Below, one piece after another: positions 1-9,845 of a stretch of 64,000 bases of DNA. This DNA comes from Gonapodya prolifera JEL478. Its lineage: Eukaryota; Monoblepharomycota; Monoblepharidomycetes; Monoblepharidales; Gonapodyaceae. A model generated the notes under the pieces. That model ran no database searches. It worked only from the letters and a program-made list of their open reading frames with translations, and was not told where the DNA came from. The position numbers were made by a program, and so were the translations under genes. Position 1 is the first letter of the stretch. Each line of letters starts with the position of its first letter. Location: NCBI GenBank assembly GCA_001574975.1, contig KQ965854.1, positions 67,815 to 131,814 on the forward strand, in the 5' to 3' direction.

Positions 1-453
1 GGGGGCCTTTGGGTCGGGCTCATGTCCAGCTACGGGTGCGAACGAGATTGTGGAGAGTCCTTGCGTCGGCACAGATGGACGCCGAGAGCGCATGATAGGT
101 TGAGTTTCTGTAAAGATTCGGGTTTCCATTTTGGGTTTGATCGGGACCTGGCACCCTTTCTGCATCACATAGTCCAGTTGGGCGCTCGCTTCTCTGCTGA
201 GACGACAATTGCAAAGGTTTTCAATCACTCCAGTGGCGCAAACTGTGAAATCGTTTCACGTTTTTCTATGTTCCGTTGCGTTTCTCATTTTCGACTCCTT
301 GCCTCCACGCTCGGCCTCGTAGAAGTGATTACCCCAATAATTCATGAAACAAAAGGCAATGGAAACAGGTGGAAAGTCCTGTCGGCCGTGGCCCATGGGT
401 TGGGGCCACGGCACCATTTTAACTGAGAACACAGTTGTGGCTCGTGTTCAAAG

Positions 454-774
454 ATGCACACGAATCAAACTGGGCTTAAAGTTGCACAAGAGGATGAGGG
501 GTCAGTGATTCTGAAAGCGGATTCTGGGGTGGTCGGTGAGTGTCCTGTTGACATCGAAAGGGTTGAGACCCCACTCAGCAACAATACGCGTCCCAAACTA
601 GGGAACAACCCCACAAAGAATCCAAACCTAGAGGTACCGTCGATCAGTGACGACGAGGACGTGTCGTCTCTTCCGGAAGAGGAGCGCGAGTCAGTGCCCA
701 CTTCTACAGCCAAAATAGTCGCGATTTCGGGGAGAAACCGATTAAGAAGAACGAGGATGTACAAGTGGTATTAA
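454..774 (+). other. Acidic low-complexity ORF, possibly a decayed 5' part of the next gene
   Basis: This is a 106-codon ORF rich in D, E, S and P with no recognisable domain. Between 735 and 1306 coding-like, low-complexity sequence continues in shifting frames, interrupted by stops near 864, 1304 and elsewhere. It may be an eroded or multi-exon 5' portion of the nuclease-like gene that starts at 1319. It could equally be chance, because no splice path joining it to that gene was found. The ORF at 22-426 just upstream has no support and is not called. Confidence 0.25.
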
Positions 775-1318
775 ACGTCACCAGTGATGTGGCCGTAGCT
801 CCCTCGGTGGAACGTGGCTACGCTCATGCTCATGGCTCATCAACGCACTCAGCTGCGACCAATTAGGGAAACTACGCCACGACAAACGAGGATTCAAATG
901 TTGCGTTAGCGGCCAAAGATGATGCTGTCGTGCGACGGGTGTGGAACCAGAGAATGTGGTGCCCGAAGCAGCAGGATTGATTGCAGATCCCAAAGCGAAG
1001 AGCCGCGCCGCAACGAATCTGGGTAAAAACGCAAGGAACAGCAAAGATACGGTTGTGCCACCGTCAGCAGAACTGGTGGATGGCGACGTATTAGCCCTTT
1101 CTACCAACCCGGCGGCATTGTTATTGGATCCAAATGCGAGCAAACCACAGACAAAGGAGCGCATACAGTGGGACTTTCGGCGTTCTGTGATGAAGCTCTC
1201 GTACCACAACCCTGTGAAGTCATGCCAGAGCCTGCACTCGCATCAAACCATTCCGGAACCGCTGTCGACGCAGGGGAAGGGCACAAGCAAAAGATGTGTC
1301 GTTTAGAGCACCAGAATC

Positions 1319-2825
1319 ATGGGAATGTTGCGCAGTCGGTCTTGGGCCAAGGCGAGGCATTTGTTCACACTCTACTCTTGGAGTGATCCCAAAGCCGGAC
1401 CCATTTCGAAGGCATTACGACCGTTTGTTTCCATCCCAGCATTTACGTTTGAAATTATGGATGCTATTGGTTTGCTGGTGGAGCGTAGAGCAGATATGGA
1501 CACCACACACTGGGAGTGCTACAAAAACTTCTTTATGAGGTATGCGATTAAATCCCGCAAATGCAAACATGCAATTACCAGCGCTTATTTTTCTACACCG
1601 CTTTGCTCTTAGTTATCTTGGCGGGTGCATTCCACAACATAACCTGATCCCCAAGGTCCAACAACTGCTTGTCAGAGGCGTTTCTGAGGGGCAAACCTTC
1701 CTCACAATCTATGACATAGCCAGGAAGCGTAGCTGGAACGGTGGGGTGGCTTGGCTCGACAAGGCTACCGTGTGGTACCACAACCATGCTATGGACCCCA
1801 AAAACCTTGTGGATCGCTACAATCTTGTAGTCTGCCATGGACGGAAACAAGATTACGCCCGCGCTGCTCACTGGCTTGGAGAACTTAGTTTTCCACTGAC
1901 TGACGAGTTGTTCAATGACTTCCAAAGTTGGGTCTTGACAGATGGTGTTCAACCGCAATTGATTTCGAGCAGGTGCATCATCCGGGCGATTGCACAGAGT
2001 AATTTGCTCAGAAGCAACTCTGTTACGGACATCAAGAGGAGATGGGGGCAAGCAAAGCTAATTCTCCCACTGGAATGGGTGGATTTGCGGAACAAAGTCA
2101 CAATGCTATTCCCGACATGCAACGCGTATGAGACAAGAAATGGAGCTATAGACTATGGAAATGTGTTTGAGGACCTTTTCTGCGCGGTCTGGCGCGGAAA
2201 TACCTTCAGTGTTGCCATCCAGCAGTTTCAACAACAGCTTTTGCCACGGGACCATAATCGGCGATCAGCACTCAACTTCTTTGCGAAACAAGAGTGAGAG
2301 ATGTGTATGCGCGTGGCCGTAAGCCTCATTCAGCTTAATCACCATCAGGTGCAGTGGTTCTGAGGACTAAACAACTTCACGGCAAGGTTTGACAACCATA
2401 ATGTGACATGGAGACCTGACATTTACGGCTTTGAAGACATTGGTACACGAAAGAGGATGTATATCCTGGAACTTAAGTTTACAAAGAGCAACTTCAGTGA
2501 CTTACTGGATCAAAATGGCAAGGATGATCAATTTGCGCGGGAGCAGTGGTTTCAAATATTCCTGTATCAGCTTGCTGCATTTCACACTCAGTTTGTTCCG
2601 CGTCAGGAAGTGGCAGAGGTCGTCATCACTTACCTTTATGGGAAGACTGTACTGTGCAAAGAGGGAGCGTTTCGTGTGAACTTACCTTCAGTGACACATC
2701 TTAAGCTGAACATATCTGCAACAGAACTCATTTTCGAACTGGAAACCATGAACCGATCTTATCTACGAACGCACACCAAAACACATTGCTATATTGTTTT
2801 ATTTAACTTACTGTCATTATTATGA
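1319..2825 (+). CDS. PD-(D/E)XK nuclease-like protein, three exons
   Basis: Three exons give one frame of 446 aa: 1319-1539, 1613-2293 and 2387-2825. Intron 1 (73 nt) starts GTATGC and ends CTCTTAG. Intron 2 (93 nt) starts GTGAGA, has a CTAAAC branch point at 2367 and ends CAAG; it removes stops at 2295 and 2361. The C-terminal part has the order of a restriction-endonuclease-like fold: an acidic helix (NVFEDLF), a W-R-P-D aspartate, then LELK and a QIFLYQLAAF helix. This is a PD-(D/E)XK core with the trailing Gln common to the superfamily. The N-terminal ~300 aa are not recognised. Such nuclease domains occur in Crinkler-RHS-type proteins and in mobile-element proteins. The start is uncertain because frame-shifting coding-like sequence lies upstream. 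Confidence 0.55.
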
Positions 2826-2869
2826 ATCTCAGACGGATTTCAGCTCCAACTGAGCGATCGCGGAGTGGC

Positions 2870-3215
2870 AGTCTTTTCTCATCGTTTCGTCTCTGACTCG
2901 CAAGCAGTTTGTAAGCTCTCTGGGGGATTACCATTTCCCACGAGTCCCGTTGTGCTCCCGTTCCCCCGGGTGGGCCCCATTGTCGCGTTTCTATTCCACC
3001 CAGCTAGCCCGTGCTCGCAGCTGACGTTCTCTGCTGGCATGCTTGCCCCTGTCGCAATCGGAAATGGAAGCAGCGTCGTCATCGGAGCCCTCGGATGCAA
3101 AACTGGCGTCAGATGCAGAACAGTGCGGAGCGACTGCAGAGTGGACATGGCGAGTCTTCTGGAAAGCACAGAGCACGAGGAGAAAGAGCCGTGCACTCAC
3201 GAGGATAGCGGACAT
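2870..3215 (-). pseudogene. Decayed tandem copy of the secreted-protein gene at 5648-6540
   Basis: On the minus strand from 3215 there is a hydrophobic start (SARLFLLVLCAF) like the signal peptide of the intact gene. In a second frame comes ENVSCEHGLAGWNRNATMGP, clearly related to KDVGCENGPAGWDGNAKVGP in the intact copy. DNA similarity runs past the exon into the first intron (tctcatcgtttcgtctc against tctcatcgttccgtctc). The donor is lost: CAG-AGAGCTT here against CAG-GTGAGT there. Frameshifts are present and exon 2 is absent, because the copy stops at about 2865 next to the nuclease-like gene. I infer a tandem duplication about 3.2 kb apart followed by decay. Confidence 0.6.
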
Positions 3216-4210
3216 GGATGTTAGTTCCCATGGGGCTGCGGTCACCTTGATATGTGAAGATCGCATCAGTGGCAACTCCTTTTCCTTCCATACGGACGTT
3301 CTCCTCGCTCGCGCTCTCTCGTTTGATTCTCTCTGCCATTCTGGCTGTCTTGGCCTTCGACAGACGAGGAAATTAAACACGGACACGAGGAATCATACTC
3401 CGCACAAACTCCACATTAGGGCGCGCACTTGGGCAGACCAATCAATGAAGAAACAGAGCAGAGGAAGAATGATAGGTGTCTTACAGAGCGTGATCGCACC
3501 AACGCACCCCGTGCCTGGCGTTGAGGGAACCCCTTTGTAAAGCTGTTCGCGTCGAAATACAATGGAGACCAGAGGATGAACATGCACACACCATATTCGG
3601 GAAGAGGTTGGGGAACATAAAGGACCAAGTACGGGGAGACCGTGAGACGGCAGGCTGCCATCGCGTGTCTCCGGACATAACTCAAATTCTCACTCGGTCA
3701 CGAACGCGGCGGAACATCGACTTTGCCGAGCTCAGCCAATCGTACATCTCGAGAAGCGCCACCACCATTTCCCGGAAGATGCGGCTCATCTTCCCTCGGG
3801 CACACGTGGTCCCTGGTGCTCCGATACTACCACGCGTGTGCTGCTTTCCACTGCCTCCTGGGGAAGCCGAGTTCATATATGCGGCGTTGTTTCTCAGTCA
3901 CTTGACGATGCTCGACACCCTGCACGTAAATGGATCATGAACCGTCCCGCGGTGTGGCGCAACTGATCTGCATGGCCATTGACTACTACGGTACAGACTG
4001 GAAGATACGCGGGAAAGGTGGGCAAGGTCTCGGCACAACTGTGATGGGGGTGTTAGGTCATGGAATCAAGATTGGATTGGACGGCGTGTCCCCATCGGAA
4101 TTACCCGACATTTCCACTCTGCAATCCCTTCTACGCAGACCTCGCAGCGTCATTGAGCACATGCCGTCATTGCCGTCGATCGGAACAACAACACACGCAG
4201 CCGCACAGAC
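3216..4210. other. Interval without a supported gene
   Basis: Several ORFs of 60-165 codons lie here on both strands, with no recognisable domain. The plus-strand reading 3720-4223 may belong to upstream exons of the MYND-finger ORF at 4211, because it stays open in two frames with a possible switch near 3940. No splice model could be fixed. Confidence 0.3.
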
Positions 4211-4510
4211 ATGCTTGGACTGAATGATGTGTTTACCGCCTTGATGACACTTGCGCCAGAGCCGTTCACCAAGGCCTGCTTTTCTCCCGGGCGAGCTGGG
4301 GAGTTGCGGACCCCAAGGGAGGCGTTGAGGAAGCACGTTGGAGTTGCCGAGTGCTCGAATCCGCTGTGCGAGGTGTTGAAGATGGGCGCGGAAATTGTTG
4401 GTCTCAAGCGGTGCGCGGGGTGTGGACAGGCGAAATATTATAGCACGGCGTGTCAGAAGATTCACTGGAAGGAGCACAAGAAATGGTGTGTGCGGTTTCA
4501 GGAAATTTGA
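4211..4510 (+). CDS. MYND-type zinc-finger protein (C-terminal exon or short protein)
   Basis: The last ~45 residues form a MYND finger: CSNPLC, then CAGCGQAKYYSTACQ, then H-W-K-E-H-K-K-W-C. The C-x2-C-like, C-x2-C, C-x3-H and H/C ligand order matches the family, which binds proline-rich partners and is common as small fungal MYND proteins. The 50 residues in front are unassigned. The ATG at 4211 may be internal, since coding-like sequence continues upstream in other frames. It is tail-to-tail with the methyltransferase gene ending at 4757. Confidence 0.6.
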   Translation: MLGLNDVFTALMTLAPEPFTKACFSPGRAGELRTPREALRKHVGVAECSNPLCEVLKMGAEIVGLKRCAGCGQAKYYSTACQKIHWKEHKKWCVRFQEI

Positions 4511-4756
4511 AGGCTGAAGGCGGGATTGTGAGATATGGAAGCGATACGAGTGATCAGTGCTAACGAATATATAAAGAGCTTGCAAAAGAGTCCGCAAAAT
4601 TACCTCAATGGGAAGACCGGACAACTCAAGAAGAGTGTTTCGTGTCAATGTTTGCTTTATTGTGTAATGAATTCTCAATTTTTCTAATCATTTTTGGGAG
4701 AGAAAAGAAAGCCGTATCTGACCAATGCAGAGAGTGTGGATTGTACATTTGTGGCT

Positions 4757-5509
4757 TCACGCTTCGATGTTGTTTTGTCGGGTGTACAAGCTCAGGAAGT
4801 CGTGTATCCCCGGCCAGTTTGGCATGTGCACCCACTTGTCCAACTTCCAATCCGTGTTCTCCTCCTCCAGACACCAAGTGCACATATCAGGACCCTCTCC
4901 AATGACGGCGAGCTTGTTACCCTTGAATTCGTTCAACCATTCGTCTCCATCCTCGTAACGAGGCCAACACAGGAACAGCATCCTATCCGGACAGCCTCCA
5001 GACGAGCGAAGATATTCAGCTCCATCATTTTCGATAATGTTGTTGATATGGAGGTGTCGCGGCGACTCGCTCGTGTCGTCGCCCGCTATCACATCGGCAC
5101 CAGCGTCACGGAGTAACCTTGCCCAGTACCCCGTTCCACACCCGAATTCGACAATCTTCCCCCCAGAGTGTGCAACGAAAGCCTCAAGGGTCTCTTTGGT
5201 CGGAACTGCCCACGAGTAGTCCGCGATGGCAAGGTTGCGGTGCATCCAGCTCTGGTATGTGCCGTCGCACGTCCAGAGGCCGTACCTGGCCCAAATACGT
5301 AGGAGCTCGTTGTCGCTTTCTGTGACTTCAAAGGTCGTTTCTTTTGGACATGGGCCGCCTCGAAGTTGGGGCCGCGCTGCTTCCGCAATGTCGAGCCGGC
5401 GTTGAAGCACCTCATGGAGTGGGAGGCCTTTGACGGGTCCGTCGGGGACGGTGGTCGACAACAGCAGAATGATGCAGCGCTCCAAGAAATCAAGGCCGAG
5501 TTCATTCAT
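4757..5509 (-). CDS. SAM-dependent methyltransferase-like protein
   Basis: A single exon gives 250 aa from the ATG at 5509; the longer open frame to 5548 starts with a non-ATG codon. Residues ~115-145 read KIVEFGCGTGYWARLL followed by DAGADVIAGDD. This is motif I (E-x-G-x-G-x-G) with the acidic end of strand 2 of a class I Rossmann methyltransferase. The N-terminal ~100 residues (with WARYGLWTCDGTYQSW) and the C-terminal tail are typical of small uncharacterised fungal methyltransferases. The substrate is unknown. The frame is undamaged. It lies 139 bp downstream of the secreted-protein gene on the same strand. Confidence 0.75.
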   Translation of the reverse strand: MNELGLDFLERCIILLLSTTVPDGPVKGLPLHEVLQRRLDIAEAARPQLRGGPCPKETTFEVTESDNELLRIWARYGLWTCDGTYQSWMHRNLAIADYSWAVPTKETLEAFVAHSGGKIVEFGCGTGYWARLLRDAGADVIAGDDTSESPRHLHINNIIENDGAEYLRSSGGCPDRMLFLCWPRYEDGDEWLNEFKGNKLAVIGEGPDMCTWCLEEENTDWKLDKWVHMPNWPGIHDFLSLYTRQNNIEA

Positions 5510-5647
5510 CGTGAGTTTTGGTGGAGTGCATCCACTGACTGTGGCCAAGGCTGGGCGAATGCGAAGACCATTTTCATCTGCTCTCTCCCCCTTCTACACA
5601 CACGCCAAATAGCAAAATCATCACCTGTTCTCACGCAATGGTCAAGC

Positions 5648-6540
5648 TCACATCAAGCCCTTGCGGATCCTGTCTATTCCCTCGAGATACATACTCCCGC
5701 CTGTAATGTATGTTGGCCCTCCGAAACATGTCGCGGTGAGCTCGCACAGGACTGCACCACGTGCATCTCCGCACGGCACCTCAGGGTCACCACTGGCATG
5801 TAAGAAAGAGGGCGTGGGAAAAAATGTGACAGTGGGCGGAGGTGCTGTGGTGAAATTGTGGCAGGTATACGCAACGAAATCTTTCCATATGGGTGCCGAC
5901 GGGTCGGCGGAAGTCACTGGGCTGGGATCGGGATAATGGTACGGATGGTATGGTGCCCTGCCCGAATAGATCCCGTCCCGGACACGGAACCGGGTGAAAA
6001 TGATGTTCAGTGGTCTCCCGTCTGTAATGTCTGTCCGGCAAGGTGAGCGCGCCACAGCGGGATCGTGATGAGTCAAGTCATTCTCATCGTTCCGTCTCCG
6101 ACTTGCCGGTTGTTTGAAAACTCACCTGACAGGATTCCTACGAGCTCTGTTTCGGAACTCGAAGTGGTGCCGTACCCTTCATGTTTGGGCCCCACCTTCG
6201 CGTTTCCATCCCACCCAGCCGGCCCGTTTTCACAGCCGACGTCCTTTGATGGCACTTGCGTGCCTCTCAGGGTTGCGTTGAACAGCGCGACGGCTCCGCG
6301 GGATGCTTTCGGGTAGTACAGGACCGCAAGCTGCGAGGATGCAGGCTCAAGAACGCCCCCGGAGACGGCAGCGCGATGGCGACACAATGCGATTGCAAAT
6401 ATGGGAGAGGCGGAGAGGAGCTCGTGTGCGTCACTGGGGACGACAGAGGGGTGTTTTGGCGATCGGAGTGCGGCGACGGCATGAACGATCAAGAGCAGCA
6501 GGGCGAGAGTGCGGGCGGCGACGAGACGGGGATCCGCCAT
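5648..6540 (-). CDS. Putative secreted protein, two exons
   Basis: Exon 1 is 6540-6126 and exon 2 is 6030-5648. The 95-nt intron begins GTGAGT and ends GGACAG and keeps the frame, for 265 aa. The N-terminus (VAARTLALLLLIVHAVAAL) is a signal peptide. The mature part contains paired-cysteine stretches (VGCENGPAGWDGN, VPCGDARGAVLCELTATC) and aromatic, proline-rich segments, suggesting a disulphide-bonded extracellular protein. I do not recognise the family. A decayed copy lies at 2870-3215 on the same strand. Confidence 0.6.
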
Positions 6541-6620
6541 CGACAGCGAAACGACAAGGATGTCACGAAAATGTGTGGGCTGCGGTCATTGTTCTGTGGC
6601 CTCCTTTTTCATGGGCGAAG

Positions 6621-7753
6621 ATGAGATTCATTCCTCCCGATCCAACTACTTATCGTCCCAAGGAAAACACTCAAAGTTTTCACATGGTATCCGAGGGCTT
6701 TAACGCCGAGCTGATCGAATCCACTGAAGACGGGAACCTTGTCGGGGTCAAAGCTGCCAAAGGCGCCAACCCTCAGATTGCCCGGAAGAAGCTACTCTGA
6801 AAGTCGGAGCATGGACAGACTGGGCGTATGCGGAGTCGGCATTACTCTTGGTGATTGCATTTGGGAACCCTGATATTGTGCAGAGTTTGTTGGAGGAGGT
6901 GAGTGGTTCAGAAACCACGTCATGATATTTCGTCACAATGGTGCTGATAACGTGTTTTCTTTCAATGAACACAAGGTTCTGATCCAAATCTACCCGTATA
7001 CGTTCCACACATTCCCTACAACTCCCACTGGGGCGGGATGATAGAGGTTAACTGGCCGGCTGGGCTTTCACAACTACAGCAAACCGACGGCGTCCGTGAT
7101 CCGTGGCATCCGCTGCTTGTTGCTCTCGGGCAGAGACGAAAATGGAACACTAAAGGAGGAAACGTTGTGAAGACGCGGCCCTTGCGAGAAGAGGACACAG
7201 GGACACAAGAGCGGGAGCTTCAGCCTACCCTTCGCGTAATATCTCTTCTGATTTCACACGGTGCTTGTGTTGTGGGTTGCGAAGGTGTCAAGGACGGTGA
7301 ATTCTTTTTGCACGTTTTTGCCTTAGCACGCGAAACATCTCGCAAGGAACCTGGGATCATGGATCTGCTAATTTGCGCCCAAAGCAAGAATTGAGCTTGT
7401 CAAAAAGGCTGCAAGATCTCACAAGAATCGTGGAAAAGCAGTCTATCGAGCTTGCTCCTCTGAAAGAGAACAACTCCAAGCTGACTCATGAAGTCGCAAA
7501 GCTCAAACCGGAGCTTGAAAAGGGCAGGACGCAAACTGACAAGACTGAAGCTCCACTGATCCCCGTCCGCAAGAAATTCAAAGCCCTGTGCGCATACCAG
7601 CCTGAACGGGAGGACGAGCTTGAATTTGAAGCAGATGATCTCGTTTACTGCGTTGTGAGCTTTTCGGACTCAAAAGGGTCAAATGCGCTTGGTAAGGTGG
7701 GACCCCGGTCGTCGTCCCTTGTCAAGAGAGGCAAGAAGTCGGATGAATCATAG
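6621..7753 (+). pseudogene. Ankyrin-repeat / coiled-coil / SH3 protein, frameshifted
   Basis: The start at 6621 leads into ankyrin-like repeats (LIESTEDGNLVGVKAA, then ESALLLVIAFGNPDIVQSLL). The frame breaks near 6770. An intron from GTGAGT at ~6898 to 6975 is plausible, but the downstream frame needs one more base. A further ankyrin-like stretch (TLRVISLLISHGACV) follows, then a frame change near 7370. A heptad-like coiled coil (LQDLTRIVEKQSIEL) and an SH3 start (FKALCAYQPEREDELEFEAD) come next; the SH3 lacks the usual W-W end. The order resembles the frameshifted ankyrin gene at 58913-59995, so the two may be paralogues. At least three breaks argue for a pseudogene. Confidence 0.6.
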
Positions 7754-7826
7754 CTGTTGTGTTTTGGACCATCAACGTAACATATTTCGGCTTTGAGAGC
7801 TGCTCGATTGTCTGTCGCGGAACATT

Positions 7827-8449
7827 TCACAACTTCACCGCCGTGTCAGCTAGCGTTTCATGTACATTGCTAGCACAAAAACTGAAGAGCATTAATGTTT
7901 CTTGGCAACAGTTCTCTCGACACGTAGCACGATCACTTTCAATTTCCCCTCGCAATATTGACAATCTGCAACACATTCGGAGTCTCCTGCAACACCTAGT
8001 GAGGCAAAATACTTGAGACAGTGCCATGGCGAGTGAATGGGGCAGCATTATTCCCGACCCCACCTGACGGATAAGACTCTGGTCCTCCTTGAACTCAAAC
8101 CTGGCTCCTGCAACCTTAGACCCTGGTGGCAAGTGAAATCTTCTTTCGTCAGTGGCCTCGGTATGCTGATGGACGCCAGCAGCCGAAGCCACAGCGTTGA
8201 GCGCCACGTTGCTCAGAACGGCGTGAGAGTCCGAGAGGATTTCAATTCTGACAGCTCGAGCCAGCTGATCGGTGAGAAAATGCGAGAGTCGAGTTGAGTT
8301 TGCGATCGAGCCACGATGGAATGTTGTGGAATACTTACAGGGACAAACTTGAACGGGTTGATCACTCGAAGGAGAGCGTGCACTTCACCGTTTTGGTTGA
8401 TGTCCACGTATCCTGAGCAGTACGTGTCGCCGTTTTCACCAAAGTGCAT
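7827..8449 (-). CDS. Unrecognised protein, two exons
   Basis: Exon 1 (8449-8339) and exon 2 (8264-7827) are joined across a 74-nt intron with donor GTAAGT and acceptor GATCAG. The result is 182 aa in one frame. The middle (RAVRIEILSDSHAVLSNVAL) and a basic-acidic stretch (PPGSKVAGARFEFKEDQ) look like folded protein, while the C-terminal third is Cys/Arg-rich and could be intron read-through. No family is recognised. A charged ORF just upstream (8840-8649, minus) could be a 5' exon, but no splice path was found. Confidence 0.4.
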
Positions 8450-8648
8450 GTTGAGATTGATTCACTCCCTGGATGTGGGTTTGGGACTTTCGGAGAATCT
8501 AAGCAGTTCTAACCAACTTTGGTCGTGCTTCAGCACATGCCTCATTGAATTTCATTTCTCTCGACTTCTGAACACAAAGCTCAGAATGCATATGTGTGTT
8601 CTTTTCTTCTTCTAAATATCCAAGCGAGCCTGTGGGCGGTTGTGAATT

Positions 8649-8840
8649 CTAATCCCCATTCCGGCTGTTCTTTTCATCCAAAAATTTACCGGCCAACTTC
8701 CTGAATCTACTTCGTTTTCTGGGGATGATTTCAACCTCCATCCTTCTCTCGCGAGATTCTCTCTCCTTTTGGCGTCGCTCGTCGTCCCGTTCTCGTCCCA
8801 GTGAGTGTTGGTGGGCCTCGTACCCAATCACGTTGTCCAT
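8649..8840 (-). other. Short highly charged ORF
   Basis: This is a 63-codon ATG ORF rich in R, E, K and D (for example ERRMEVEIIPRKRSRFRKL). It sits directly upstream of, and on the same strand as, the unrecognised two-exon gene ending at 7827. It may be a 5' exon or chance. Confidence 0.2.
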
Positions 8841-9845
8841 CGATGCCCCATACTGCGTTCCTCTTTCGAGCCCGTCACCTCTCTACACTGCTAAGCGAGT
8901 GCGAGCATCAGCTGGCGCTGAAAAGTTCCAGTTACCCCACGGGTTGCCGCTTTAACGGGAGTTTCTGCGGTGGTGGTCTGAGGCGCTCGTAATGACGGCA
9001 GTGAGCTCTGTGCACGGTTTTCGGTGGCGTGAAGCGTGGGCGATGGGTGCAATGGCACGCAGTGATGGCTTTGACTTTGCGTGAAATCGAACCATCTCGT
9101 TTACCTCAATGTTACAAGCTTACCGTGCTTTCTAGGAATCAGAATTCATACTTTTGATAAAACTGTACGGAGCCTATTACATATCAGTGATTCACAAATA
9201 AATAATAAATAGCAACGCGAAATATGCTGTTGCGTTGCGAGAGTTATGTACAAGTACACGTTTCAACGTGGTATGAAACCATGGAAGCGGGACAGACGAT
9301 GTCACAGGACGTGGCTCGAAGTAACAATGCCTCACTCCACCGCTGTGCGGACATAGAAGCCGCCTTTCTCGGGTGTTGTCAGGGTACTGTGAGAACAGAC
9401 CACTTTGAGCGGTCTCTTGAACATTCTGGACAAGAAAAACACAACTCACCCGAATTCCAACCCTCCACCAAACCGTCCATCGCGCCCATGTGAGGAGCTC
9501 GCTGGCAAAGTTCTGTGCAAATCTTTGGATTGCACGTCAGCTTCCACGTCGCGCACACGCACCACACTCGACATGGTTTTCTTTGCTACAAATGCGCCAT
9601 TTTCCAAGTCCATCGAGCGGGCGGGAACGCGTTGTGGATTGACCACACGGTCCAGACATTGAGCTCAACTCTGCAGACACTCCGACCGCAGCATTCCGGC
9701 ATCGCGAAGACAGGTGGGAGATGGAAGGTGCGGGATGATTTGCCGATGACGTGGTTGGCGAATGGCCACTGATCGCCCGATCCCTGCGAAGCGACCCTGA
9801 CGTCTTCGCCAATCGAGCTGCAACCTGCCACATGCACTCTGCCAC
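8841..9845. other. Intergenic region upstream of the homeobox gene
   Basis: No coding region is recognised. The stretch 9100-9230 is AT-rich. Short ORFs on both strands (for example 9224-9493 plus) show no domain. The 3' half presumably carries the promoter and 5' UTR of the homeobox gene at 9846. Confidence 0.35.

Noticed and set aside
22-426. 134-codon ORF at the left edge
   Set aside because: There is no domain, no splice context and an equally long frame on the other strand; not distinguishable from chance.
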